From Rhodovulum adriaticum (GTDB lineage: Bacteria > Pseudomonadota > Alphaproteobacteria > Rhodobacterales > Rhodobacteraceae), in NCBI RefSeq assembly GCF_004345735.1, contig NZ_SLXL01000003.1:186001-250000 (forward strand): 64,000 nucleotides of DNA. Reading direction: 5' to 3'. Below, one piece after another: positions 49,106-56,091 of the stretch (positions are counted from its first letter, which is position 1; every line of letters begins with the position of its first letter). A program made the translations under genes and the position numbers. Below the pieces are notes generated by a model that saw only the letters and a list, made by a program, of their open reading frames with translations, was not told where the DNA came from and ran no database searches.

Positions 49106-49701
49106 GTCGCGGCCCCGCCCAGCACGCGTACCGTGCGCCAGCGTTCCAGCAGGGCCATCACGCCAAAGGGCATGCCGCCCTCGCCCAATGCCGCCTCGTG
49201 GCGATGCTCGTGGTAATGGGCGGCCAGCAGAAACACCGCCTGCGCCAGATCGGCCGGCACAGCAGCCCAGGCCGCCCCGAACCCGGCCTGGAAATCAACC
49301 TCGGCCTGGCCGCCCAGGGGGATCTGCGGCAGCAAGGTTGCCGTTGCGCCCAGGCGCGGACGATGCGTGTCGCGCACCAGCTGATACGTCTCGGGCGACA
49401 TCACCGTTACGCCGCCCTGCCGATCCAGCACCCGCAGCTCAGTTATCGCCGTGACCGGTGCCACGGGCAGCGCCTGCCGCCCTGTGTCGCGCCAGGCCAT
49501 GACCGTCCAGGTAAAGCCGCGCGCCAACAGAACCTTGCCGGTGCGGCCCTCGATTGCCCCGATCGCCGCGCGCAGCAGCGCCTCCAGCAGGGCATCCTGG
49601 CCGCCATCGTCGGCAAACCCCGTGCCCAGGCGCAGGTGTTCCTTGAACCGCTCCAGCGGCAGCGCCGCGGTGGGCACCGTGGTCTGCTCGATCAGCATCA
49701 T
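49102..49701 (-). CDS. GTA g6: head-tail connector adaptor
   Basis: A 199-residue protein of the phage gp6-like head-tail connector family (FKEHLRLG near the start, LLRAAIGAIEGRTGKVLLARGFTWTV, VPADLAQAVFLLAAHYHEHRHEA at the end). It forms the adaptor ring under the portal. ATG 49701 follows AGAGAGAATCCGAG; ATG 49698 is next to it and equally possible. A 102-base gap with a strong hairpin separates it from the capsid gene. Confidence 0.9.
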   Translation of the reverse strand: MMLIEQTTVPTAALPLERFKEHLRLGTGFADDGGQDALLEALLRAAIGAIEGRTGKVLLARGFTWTVMAWRDTGRQALPVAPVTAITELRVLDRQGGVTVMSPETYQLVRDTHRPRLGATATLLPQIPLGGQAEVDFQAGFGAAWAAVPADLAQAVFLLAAHYHEHRHEAALGEGGMPFGVMALLERWRTVRVLGGAAT

Positions 49702-49765
49702 CTCGGATTCTCTCTGATTATGTCTCGTCGTGTATGGTTGCAGGTCTGGTGATGCCGGCCTGCGC

Positions 49766-49794
49766 GGGCGCCGCCCCGATCCGGCGCGGCGCCC
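49766..49794 (-). other. Intercistronic hairpin between capsid gene g5 and g6
   Basis: GGGCGCCGC (49766-49774) pairs perfectly with GCGGCGCCC (49786-49794) around an 11-base loop. No T-run follows on the minus strand, so it probably pauses polymerase or protects the 3' end of the capsid message. Confidence 0.5.
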
Positions 49795-49803
49795 CACCCG
49801 GCC

Positions 49804-50991
49804 TTATGCGGCCGAGAATTTCAGCAGCTTGATCGCGGCAAAGTCGCTGACATCACCGCCTACGCGGCGCGTGGCGTAGAACAACACATGCGGCTTGGCC
49901 GAGAACGGATCGCGCAACACCCGCAGGTCAGGGCGCTCGGCCACGGTATAGCCGGCCCGGAAATCGCCAAAGGCGATGGCCGCCGCACCGGCGGCAATGT
50001 CCGGCATATCCTCGGCCACCAGCACCGGATAGCCCAGTAGGCGCGGCGGTTCGCCCGCCGCCAGACCGTCCGACCACAGAAACCGCCCGTCGGCGTCCTT
50101 CATCTTGCGCACCGTCCCCGCGGTCTTGGAGTTCATGACGAAGCTGGCATTCGCGCGGTATTCCGCCCCCAGCGCGTAGACCAGGTCCAGGATCGCGTCG
50201 GCGGGCGCGATGGCGTCGAAATCGCCCTCGGTGCCGGTCGGGATATAGCCCAGGCTGCCCCAGTCCCAGATGCCGTCATCGACCTGCGGATGGGCCAGGA
50301 TGCCGGTGGGCTTGTCCACCCCGTCCCCATTGATGAAGGCCGCGGCCTCGGCCCGGGCGAAACGGTCGGCGATGCGCCCGGCCAGCCAGCCCTCGATATC
50401 AAAGGCGCTGTCATCCAGCAGGCGCTGGCTGGCCTTGGGCATCGCGGACAGTTCATGCAACGGGATCGTCACACGCTCGATCTGCGGGGTGTCGGTTTCG
50501 ATCTGTGCCGCGGTTTCGCTGGCCCAGCCGGTACCGATATCGCTGTGGTCCACCAGCACATCGTACGAGGTCGCCTCGACCGTCACCACCTGCGCGACCG
50601 CCCGCAGCGAGGCGGTGGATTTCAGCACCGACCGGATCGTGTCGGCGGTCTGCGGATCGACCAGATAGCCGCCCTCGGCCGCCACGGCCGTGGACATCGC
50701 CTTGCCCTCCATCTCCAGCCCACGCAGGGCGTCGTCATCGCCACTGCGCAGATAGGCGGCAAAGGCCTTCTGGTGCGGCGCTTCGGGGGTCGCTGCCGCA
50801 GCCAGCGCGGGGCGGGATGCGGTCAGGTGGGTCTTGCGGTCCAGCATGGTCAGTCGCTCTTCCTGTTGTTGAAGTCTGGATTTCATGTCGGCCTGAAACT
50901 CTCTGAAATCGCTCAGAAAGCCTGTCAGCGCCTGTTTCACCTCCACCGCCGGTTCATCCCCCGCGATGGCCTTGGTCTGGGTTTGCGTCAT
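49804..50991 (-). CDS. GTA g5: major capsid protein (HK97 fold)
   Basis: A 395-residue HK97-type capsid protein. A charged N-terminal scaffold-like region (FLSDFREFQADMKSRLQQQEERLTMLDRK, about 25-55) is removed by the protease in this family; the mature part begins near 100. Typical blocks are AAEGGYLVDPQTADTIRSVLKSTASLRAVAQVV, PLHELSAMPKASQRLLDDSAFDIEGWLAGRIADRFARAEAAAFINGDG and VLRDPFSAKPHVLFYATRRVGGDV. ATG 50991 has GGGGAAAAGAC upstream. It forms the shell that packs about 4 kb of host DNA in known GTAs. Confidence 0.95.
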   Translation of the reverse strand: MTQTQTKAIAGDEPAVEVKQALTGFLSDFREFQADMKSRLQQQEERLTMLDRKTHLTASRPALAAAATPEAPHQKAFAAYLRSGDDDALRGLEMEGKAMSTAVAAEGGYLVDPQTADTIRSVLKSTASLRAVAQVVTVEATSYDVLVDHSDIGTGWASETAAQIETDTPQIERVTIPLHELSAMPKASQRLLDDSAFDIEGWLAGRIADRFARAEAAAFINGDGVDKPTGILAHPQVDDGIWDWGSLGYIPTGTEGDFDAIAPADAILDLVYALGAEYRANASFVMNSKTAGTVRKMKDADGRFLWSDGLAAGEPPRLLGYPVLVAEDMPDIAAGAAAIAFGDFRAGYTVAERPDLRVLRDPFSAKPHVLFYATRRVGGDVSDFAAIKLLKFSAA

Positions 50992-51028
50992 GTCTTTTCC
51001 CCTGGGATCGGTCCGGTTCGGCCGGCGC

Positions 51029-51592
51029 TCACGCTCCGGCCAGCACATGGCGGGCGCCCTCCAGCGCCTCGGCCATCTCGCGCCACAGCGCCTCGGCCCC
51101 GTCCCCGGCCTTGGCCCCCACGCGCGCCTCGGGCAGCATCGGAAAGGTCACCAGCGACACCTCCCACAGCTCCAGTTCCGACAGCAGGCGCCGCCCGCTT
51201 GCATCCTTGCTGGCCCGCCGCGTGCGATAGCCGATCGACAGCCCGTCGATGGCCCCCGCAGCCACCAGCGCGGCGGCCTCGCGGCCCTTGGCGACCTCGG
51301 CCAGCAGGCGGCCCTTGACGAACAGGCCGCGGGCGTCCTCGCGTACCTCGTCCCAGACGCCGATGGGCTGCGCGGCATCGTGCTGCCACAGCATCTTGAC
51401 CTGCCGCCCTTCGCCAGCCAGCCGCTTCAGACTGGCCGCATAGGCGCCCGGCGCCACGATATCGCCACCCTGGTCCGCCGCCCCAAAGAGCGAGGCATAG
51501 CCTGCGATCACGGCCCCCTCTTGCAGGCTCAGCGGCGCCTCGGGCTGGCAGAACTTGCGCTCCAGCCCCGGCCCCCAATCGTCGTGGATCAT
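51029..51592 (-). CDS. GTA g4: prohead protease (HK97 family)
   Basis: A 187-residue caudovirus prohead protease. The fold is seen in AVIAGYASLFGAADQGGDIVAPGAYAASL, the catalytic His in KMLWQHDAAQPIGVWDEVREDARGLFVKG and the catalytic Ser in DGLSIGYRTRRA. It trims the capsid protein during maturation. ATG 51592 has AAGGGGA 7 bases upstream; ATG 51610, overlapping the g3.5 stop, is the alternative. It lies directly before the capsid gene, as usual. Confidence 0.92.
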   Translation of the reverse strand: MIHDDWGPGLERKFCQPEAPLSLQEGAVIAGYASLFGAADQGGDIVAPGAYAASLKRLAGEGRQVKMLWQHDAAQPIGVWDEVREDARGLFVKGRLLAEVAKGREAAALVAAGAIDGLSIGYRTRRASKDASGRRLLSELELWEVSLVTFPMLPEARVGAKAGDGAEALWREMAEALEGARHVLAGA

Positions 51593-51606
51593 CGCTTTTC
51601 CCCTTG

Positions 51607-51849
51607 TCATGGCGTCAGCGCCAGCACCGACGCCGCGCCCTCTGCCAGGATGACCGCCACCACACCGTAGACGGTCAGCCACATCCGCTTTTCCAGCCGC
51701 TCCAGCGACGCCTCGATCCGCGCCAGCCGGTATTCCAGCGCCGCCCAACGCGCCTCCATCACCCGCTCGTTCGCGTCGATGCGTTCGCGGGCCACCTCGA
51801 ACGGCGCGTAGAGAAAGCGCGAGCCGGTCCGTTCCGCCGCCGCACTCAT
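51607..51849 (-). CDS. GTA g3.5: small membrane protein
   Basis: An 80-residue protein with a coiled coil (ERVMEARWAALEYRLARIEASLERLEKRM) and one C-terminal transmembrane helix (LTVYGVVAVILAEGAASVLAL). It is the g3.5 gene of the GTA order. The helix plan suggests a membrane-linked role in particle assembly, but its role is not established to my knowledge. It overlaps g3 by four bases and the g4 frame by a few. Confidence 0.88.
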   Translation of the reverse strand: MSAAAERTGSRFLYAPFEVARERIDANERVMEARWAALEYRLARIEASLERLEKRMWLTVYGVVAVILAEGAASVLALTP

Positions 51850-53021
51850 GCGCCCTCCGGCCGGGGCGGCAGCCCCAACAGCGCGCGTTTTTCATCCTCG
51901 GTCAGGAAACCGGCCGCCGTGATGCGCCGCCACTGGGCCTCGCGCTCGACCGCCAGGGCGGGCACCCGATCAAGGTCCGGCCCCAGATCGACAGGCGCCC
52001 CGGAAAACCGCACCAGGAAATCGGCCAGGGCCCCGGTGACCTTGGCCACCAGCGGCAGCACCGTCAGCCGGTAAAAGGCGCGGTTGGCCTCTTGGTAATT
52101 GGCGTAGGTCGCGTCGCCCGGAATGCCCAACAGCATCGGCGGCACCCCAAAGGCCACCGCGATCTCGCGCGCGGCGGCCTCCTTGGTTTCCTGAAACTCC
52201 ATGTCCGAGGGCGAAAACCCCATAGGTTTCCAGTCCAGCCCGCCCTCCAGCAGCATCGGCCGCCCGGCATTGGCCGCCCCCTGGTGATAGGCGATCATCT
52301 CGTCCTGCAGACGGGCATATTGATCCTCGGTCAGGGTGCCCTGCCCATCGCTGCCGCGATAGACGATGGCGCCCGAGGGCCGGGCCGCGTTGTCCAACAG
52401 CGCCTTGGACCAGCGCGAGGCCGCGTTATGCACATCCACCGCCGTGGCCGCCGCCTGCATGGGCGACAACCCGTAATGGTCGTCCTGGGGGTGAAAGCTC
52501 TTGATATGGCAGATCGGGGGCGCGACCCCGGTCATGTCAAAGCGGTGCTTGCGCCCGCCAACCGCATAGTCATACGCCACCGGCCAGCCATCGGCGCCGG
52601 GCACCAGATGCACCCTGTCCGAGCGTAGAACGTGCAATTCCAGCGGCAGGCCGCCCTCGCCGCCCACGGCCTCCAGGTAGCCATTGCCGGTCAGCAGGAT
52701 CTGGCCATACAGCGCCTCGAACAGCTCCGCCCGGCCCTGCGCCACGTTGGGCCGACCGATCAGCGCCAGGACGGGGTGGCTGTCGTACCGCCGCTCAGCA
52801 TCCTGACAGACCAGCGGCAGCGCCGCGGCCGCCTCTGCGATCAGCTTGACCGCGCGAAACCCCACCGGGTTGCCGGTAAACCCGGCACGGGTCAGCGAGA
52901 CCGTATCGCGCGGCGTCCACGCCGGGCGCGCCCCCCCCGCCCAGGCGATCACCGGCCCCGTGGCCGAGGCCTTGACCTCGGGCGCAACAGGGTCGGCACG
53001 GCGGAAGACGTTGAACTTCAT
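51846..53021 (-). CDS. GTA g3: portal protein (HK97 type)
   Basis: A 391-residue portal protein. Visible are GFTGNPVGFRAVKLIAEAAAALPLVCQ, YGQILLTGNGYLEAVGGEGGLPLELHVLRSDRVHLV, KSFHPQDDHYGLSPMQAAATAVDVHNAASRWSKALLDNAARPSGAIVY and GVPPMLLGIPGDATYANYQEANRAFYRLTVLPL, all portal hallmarks. Twelve copies form the DNA entry ring. GAGGGAGTTTCCGC is the ribosome site. A strong terminator-like hairpin lies between it and g2. Confidence 0.95.
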   Translation of the reverse strand: MKFNVFRRADPVAPEVKASATGPVIAWAGGARPAWTPRDTVSLTRAGFTGNPVGFRAVKLIAEAAAALPLVCQDAERRYDSHPVLALIGRPNVAQGRAELFEALYGQILLTGNGYLEAVGGEGGLPLELHVLRSDRVHLVPGADGWPVAYDYAVGGRKHRFDMTGVAPPICHIKSFHPQDDHYGLSPMQAAATAVDVHNAASRWSKALLDNAARPSGAIVYRGSDGQGTLTEDQYARLQDEMIAYHQGAANAGRPMLLEGGLDWKPMGFSPSDMEFQETKEAAAREIAVAFGVPPMLLGIPGDATYANYQEANRAFYRLTVLPLVAKVTGALADFLVRFSGAPVDLGPDLDRVPALAVEREAQWRRITAAGFLTEDEKRALLGLPPRPEGA

Positions 53022-53071
53022 GCGGAAACTCCCTCGGCTGTCGTGGACCGCCGCCCCGGCGGGGGCGCCAG

Positions 53072-53107
53072 AAAAAACCCGCCGCCGGGATGCCCCGGGG
53101 CGGGTTT
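53072..53107 (-). terminator. Intrinsic-terminator-like hairpin between GTA g2 and g3
   Basis: Read on the minus strand, AAACCCG (53107-53101) pairs with CGGGTTT (53081-53075), and GC pairs continue inside toward a GGCATCC loop. Six T residues (53077-53072) follow the stem. It lies 37 bases after the g2 stop and 51 bases before the g3 start. Confidence 0.7.
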
Positions 53108-53143
53108 CGCTCGTGGTTCAGGCCCGGATATCCAGGCGGCGCG

Positions 53144-54514
53144 TTACAGGCCGCGCAAACGGGGCCGGCGCCAATGCGCAGCGGGGACGATCATCAGATC
53201 GTGCAACGCCCACACCAACGCATCCACCCGGTCGGGGCTGCCGCGCCCCTCATATCCGCGGGCGGTCATCCGGCACATCTGGTCCTCCAGCGCGTCCAGT
53301 CCCGCGACATGGCCAACCCGCCCCTGTTCGTAGAGCGCCGCGATGGGTTCGGCCCGTGCCGCCTTGCCCCGCGCCGCGCGCACTGCGCGAAAGGGCACCA
53401 GCGGGTCGATCTGCCGGATCACGCTTTCCACCAGATCGCCCCCCTGGTTCACCTCTGCGACCAGGCGTTCGGCGCCGTGGCGTTCCATTGCGGCAATGGC
53501 GGCCTCGGCCCAGACACTTGGCGCGGCGCCGGTCACGCTGGCATCCTCCAGCACCACCGCGCGCCAATCGCCAGGCGGGCCCTGCGTCACCGCCCCCGCC
53601 ACCACGATGCCGCATGCGTCGGACCCTGCATGCCCTGTCACCGGGGGATCCACCGCGACCACGATCCGGTCGAACGCCGGAGCGTCCTTCACCCGCGCGG
53701 CCTCCAGCCCCGCCAGCGTCCACAGCGCGCCCTCGGCCTCGTCCAGCAACTCGCCGTCCAGTTCCTGCCGCCCAAGGCGCGAACCGGCATAGCGGGCCCG
53801 CACTTCTTGCAGGAAGCTTTCGGCCAGGTGCGCGCGGTTCGCCTCGGTCGGGGCGTGGGTCACAACGGTCGACGGGTTGGCCAGGATCTTCCGCAGGATA
53901 CCCACGTTGCGCGGCGTGGTGGTGATGCACTGCCGGGGGTTCGCCCCCAGCCGCAAACCGAATTGCAGCATGTCCCAGGTCTCCTCGGCCTTCTTCCACT
54001 TGGCCAACTCATCCGCCCAGGCCGCATCGAATTGCGGCCCGCGCAGCCCCTCGGGGTCGTGGGCGGAAAACACCTGCGCGACCGCCCCGTTCGGCCAGAC
54101 CAGGCGTTTGCGCGTGGCCTCCCATTTCGGGCGGCGGTCGGGGGGCGAACAGGCCAGGATTCCGCTGTCGCCAAAAATCATCACCTCGCGGACCTGGTCC
54201 ACGGTTTCGCCCACCAGCGCCACGCGCCGGGCGGTGCCCACGTCCAGCGGCCGCGCGCCCTCGACCTGCGCGCGGACCCATTCGGCCCCGGCACGCGTCT
54301 TGCCCGCCCCGCGTCCCCCCATGATAATCCAGGACCGCCAGTCGCCCTCGGGCGGCAACTGATGCGGCAGCGCCCAGAACTCAAAGATATAGGGCAGCGC
54401 CAGCAAGGCCCCTTCACTCAGCCCCTCCAGAAATTTCTCCTGCTCCGCGCGCGGTGCGCAGGCGATCCAGTCGGCGCCCGATTTCAGCCCGGGCACCGTC
54501 GAGGTCGAGGGCAT
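53144..54514 (-). CDS. GTA g2: terminase large subunit
   Basis: The packaging motor, about 456 residues. Walker A is GGRGAGKT (in IIMGGRGAGKTRAGAEW), the Walker B-like acidic pair is in FDAAWADELAKWKKAEETWD, and the RNase H-like nuclease has RIVVAVDPPVTGHAGSDACGI and EVNQGGDLVESVIRQ. It cuts and pumps host DNA into heads. The start is uncertain: the conserved part begins inside g1, so the true start overlaps g1. I give ATG 54514, which has no clear ribosome site; the frame is open to 54715 and a TTG near 54410 would cut into conserved sequence. Confidence 0.9.
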   Translation of the reverse strand: MPSTSTVPGLKSGADWIACAPRAEQEKFLEGLSEGALLALPYIFEFWALPHQLPPEGDWRSWIIMGGRGAGKTRAGAEWVRAQVEGARPLDVGTARRVALVGETVDQVREVMIFGDSGILACSPPDRRPKWEATRKRLVWPNGAVAQVFSAHDPEGLRGPQFDAAWADELAKWKKAEETWDMLQFGLRLGANPRQCITTTPRNVGILRKILANPSTVVTHAPTEANRAHLAESFLQEVRARYAGSRLGRQELDGELLDEAEGALWTLAGLEAARVKDAPAFDRIVVAVDPPVTGHAGSDACGIVVAGAVTQGPPGDWRAVVLEDASVTGAAPSVWAEAAIAAMERHGAERLVAEVNQGGDLVESVIRQIDPLVPFRAVRAARGKAARAEPIAALYEQGRVGHVAGLDALEDQMCRMTARGYEGRGSPDRVDALVWALHDLMIVPAAHWRRPRLRGL

Positions 54515-54767
54515 AGTCGTTGACGATGCCGGATTCGCTTCTGAGACGCTTTTCAACTCGTACCCTTTCATCGAATGCGGTTTGCGCCGCCTTGCCGAGA
54601 TCGCTGAGCGCGGTGCGCAGTTCTTTTGCCCGTTCGACATGCCCGGACTGGACCTCTTCCATGATGTCATGCAGCGCCCGGATGGTGCGCCTGTAATGCT
54701 CCTCGGCTTCCGCAAGCACCGCCTGGGCCGCCGAGTCGCCCCCCAGGGGGGTCGTGATCAATGCCAT
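54414..54767 (-). CDS. GTA g1: small terminase-like subunit
   Basis: A 117-residue, almost entirely helical charged protein (AVLAEAEEHYRRTIRALHDIMEEVQSGHVERAKELRTALSDLGKAAQTAFDERVRVEKRLR). It matches the position and size of g1, the GTA small terminase, which in RcGTA has lost sequence-specific DNA binding so that host DNA is packaged at random. ATG 54767 lies 46 bases after a terminator-like hairpin. Its 3' end overlaps the coding start of g2 in another frame. Confidence 0.85.
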   Translation of the reverse strand: MALITTPLGGDSAAQAVLAEAEEHYRRTIRALHDIMEEVQSGHVERAKELRTALSDLGKAAQTAFDERVRVEKRLRSESGIVNDYALDLDGARAEIGRRLDRLRTARGAGEISGGAE

Positions 54768-54807
54768 ATGTGATGTGCCTGCTTCGCCTGACCGCTGCGT
54801 GAGGACA

Positions 54808-54843
54808 TGAAAAAGCGGCCTCGGGGATGCCCCCGGGCCGCTT
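54808..54843 (-). terminator. Intrinsic-terminator-like hairpin in the GTA leader
   Basis: On the minus strand AAGCGGCC (54843-54836) pairs with GGCCGCTT (54820-54813), with an inner CGGGG/CCCCG stem and a GCAT loop. The stem is followed by a T-run that includes TTTTT. It lies between the candidate GTA promoter and g1, and downstream of mltG. Confidence 0.75.
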
Positions 54844-54868
54844 GCCCACCTCGTCCAGCTTGCGTAAA

Positions 54869-54897
54869 GGGATACTTCAGACCGCGCGGAGAGTCAA
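54869..54897 (-). promoter_or_regulatory. Candidate sigma-70 promoter of the GTA cluster
   Basis: On the minus strand TTGACT (54897-54892) and TATCCC (54874-54869) are separated by 17 bases. The start would be near 54862, about 95 bases before the g1 ATG. A CtrA box lies 11 bases upstream of the -35. Confidence 0.55.
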
Positions 54898-54908
54898 GAA
54901 GTTTATTC

Positions 54909-54924
54909 TTAACAAGGGGTTAAC
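54909..54924. promoter_or_regulatory. CtrA-type box TTAA-N7-TTAAC upstream of GTA g1
   Basis: TTAA (54909-54912), seven bases, TTAAC (54920-54924): an exact match to the CtrA consensus. The minus strand also reads TTAA-N7-TTAA because the element is nearly palindromic. It sits in the 169-base gap between the mltG stop and g1. Confidence 0.7.
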
Positions 54925-54936
54925 AAATCCCCACAC

Positions 54937-56091
54937 TCAATCCGCAGCCCGCTCCGCCTCGATCTGACGCCACCGCGCAACGTTGCGGTTATGCTCGGCC
55001 AGGGTTTGCGCAAAGGCGTGCCCGCCCGTGCCATCGGCCACGAAGAACAGGTAATCCGTGGTTTCGGGATCCAGCACCGCCGCGATAGAGGCCCGGCCCG
55101 GATTGGCAATCGGAGTCAGCGGCAGCCCGTCGATCACATAGGTATTCCAAGGGGTCTCCCGGCGCAGCTCGCTTTGCCGCAGGCCCCGGCCCAACGGCCC
55201 CTTGCCCTCGGTCACGCCGTAGATCACCGTCGGGTCGGTCTGCAAGCGCATCCCCTGGCGCAGGCGATTGACGAAGACGCTTGCCACGCGGCGGCGCTCC
55301 TCGGGAATCCCCGTTTCCTTTTCTACGATCGACGCCAGAATCAACGCCTCTTCCTTGCTGTCCAGCGGCAGCCCGTCCTGACGATCCAGCCACAGCGCCT
55401 CCAGCAGACGGGTCTGACGCGCCTGCATCTCGGCGATCAGCCCAGCGCGGTCGGCGCCCTGGGATACCTCGTAGCTGTCGGGCGCCAGGCTGCCCTCTGC
55501 GGGCAGGTCGGCAACCGTACCGGACAGGAAATCGGCGGCTTTCAGTTCCTCGACCACTTGCCAGCTGGTCACGCCCTCGGCCAGCGTCACGCGAAAACGC
55601 AGATCCGTCCGGTCCCGATACGCGGCATAGGCCTCGGGTACCGCATCGGTCCCGGGATCGAAGGACAGTACTTCGACATAGCGCTCGGTCTGCGGATCGA
55701 CCTCGCGCAGTTCCACCTCTGCGCGGGTCACGCCGATGCGGAAATTCAGCTCCGTCCCGCAGGTCGAGCGCCCGCCGCGGGTGACAATATCGACGATCTC
55801 TTCCATCGACGCCCCGGACCGCACCAGGAAACTGCCCGCCTTCAGCAGGTGGGATTTCTCGGTGTATTCGGCGCCCAGCCGCAGGATCGTCGCATCGCTG
55901 ACCGCGCCTATATCGGCCAGGCGGTCGGACAGCCGGGTCATGTTGGTGCCCTGCTCGACCCGCAGGCAAATCGCCGTCTCCAGCGGCCCGGGCGACGTGT
56001 ATTGCCGCTTGCCCCACATCACCAGCCCCCCGGCCAGCACAAGTACCACGGCCAGAAGCGTCAAGGCGTTAGAGGCAAGCGAGCGCCACAT
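54937..56091 (-). CDS. mltG: Endolytic murein transglycosylase
   Basis: A 384-residue inner-membrane enzyme (YceG family) with one N-terminal transmembrane helix (about residues 9-26). It cuts nascent glycan strands and so ends peptidoglycan polymerisation. The YceG domain has the catalytic Glu in LILASIVEKETGIPEERRRVASVFVNRLRQGMRLQTDPTVIYG, and PWNTYVIDGLPLTPIANPG near the C-terminus. The ATG overlaps the fabF stop (TGATG), so it is the last gene of the fab unit. The GTA promoter region begins right after it. Confidence 0.94.
   Translation of the reverse strand: MWRSLASNALTLLAVVLVLAGGLVMWGKRQYTSPGPLETAICLRVEQGTNMTRLSDRLADIGAVSDATILRLGAEYTEKSHLLKAGSFLVRSGASMEEIVDIVTRGGRSTCGTELNFRIGVTRAEVELREVDPQTERYVEVLSFDPGTDAVPEAYAAYRDRTDLRFRVTLAEGVTSWQVVEELKAADFLSGTVADLPAEGSLAPDSYEVSQGADRAGLIAEMQARQTRLLEALWLDRQDGLPLDSKEEALILASIVEKETGIPEERRRVASVFVNRLRQGMRLQTDPTVIYGVTEGKGPLGRGLRQSELRRETPWNTYVIDGLPLTPIANPGRASIAAVLDPETTDYLFFVADGTGGHAFAQTLAEHNRNVARWRQIEAERAAD

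Larger units (their letters stand above)
39645..54767 (-). mobile_element. Gene transfer agent (RcGTA-like) structural gene cluster
   Basis: Seventeen head and tail genes plus a DUF2793 protein lie on one strand in the order g1, g2, g3, g3.5, g4, g5, g6, g7, g8, g9, g10, g10.1, g11, g12, g13, g14, g15, DUF2793. All are intact and most overlap. There is no integrase, excision gene, repressor, replication gene or lysis cassette, and both flanks are housekeeping genes. That is the plan of the vertically inherited GTA of Rhodobacterales, which packages short random pieces of host DNA, and not that of a prophage. Lysis, head-spike, tail-fibre maturation and regulator genes (for example gafA) must be elsewhere. 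Confidence 0.95.

Noticed and set aside
39645-54767. An intact prophage
   Set aside because: There is no integrase, repressor, replication, holin or attachment site, and the genes follow the GTA order exactly with housekeeping genes on both sides.
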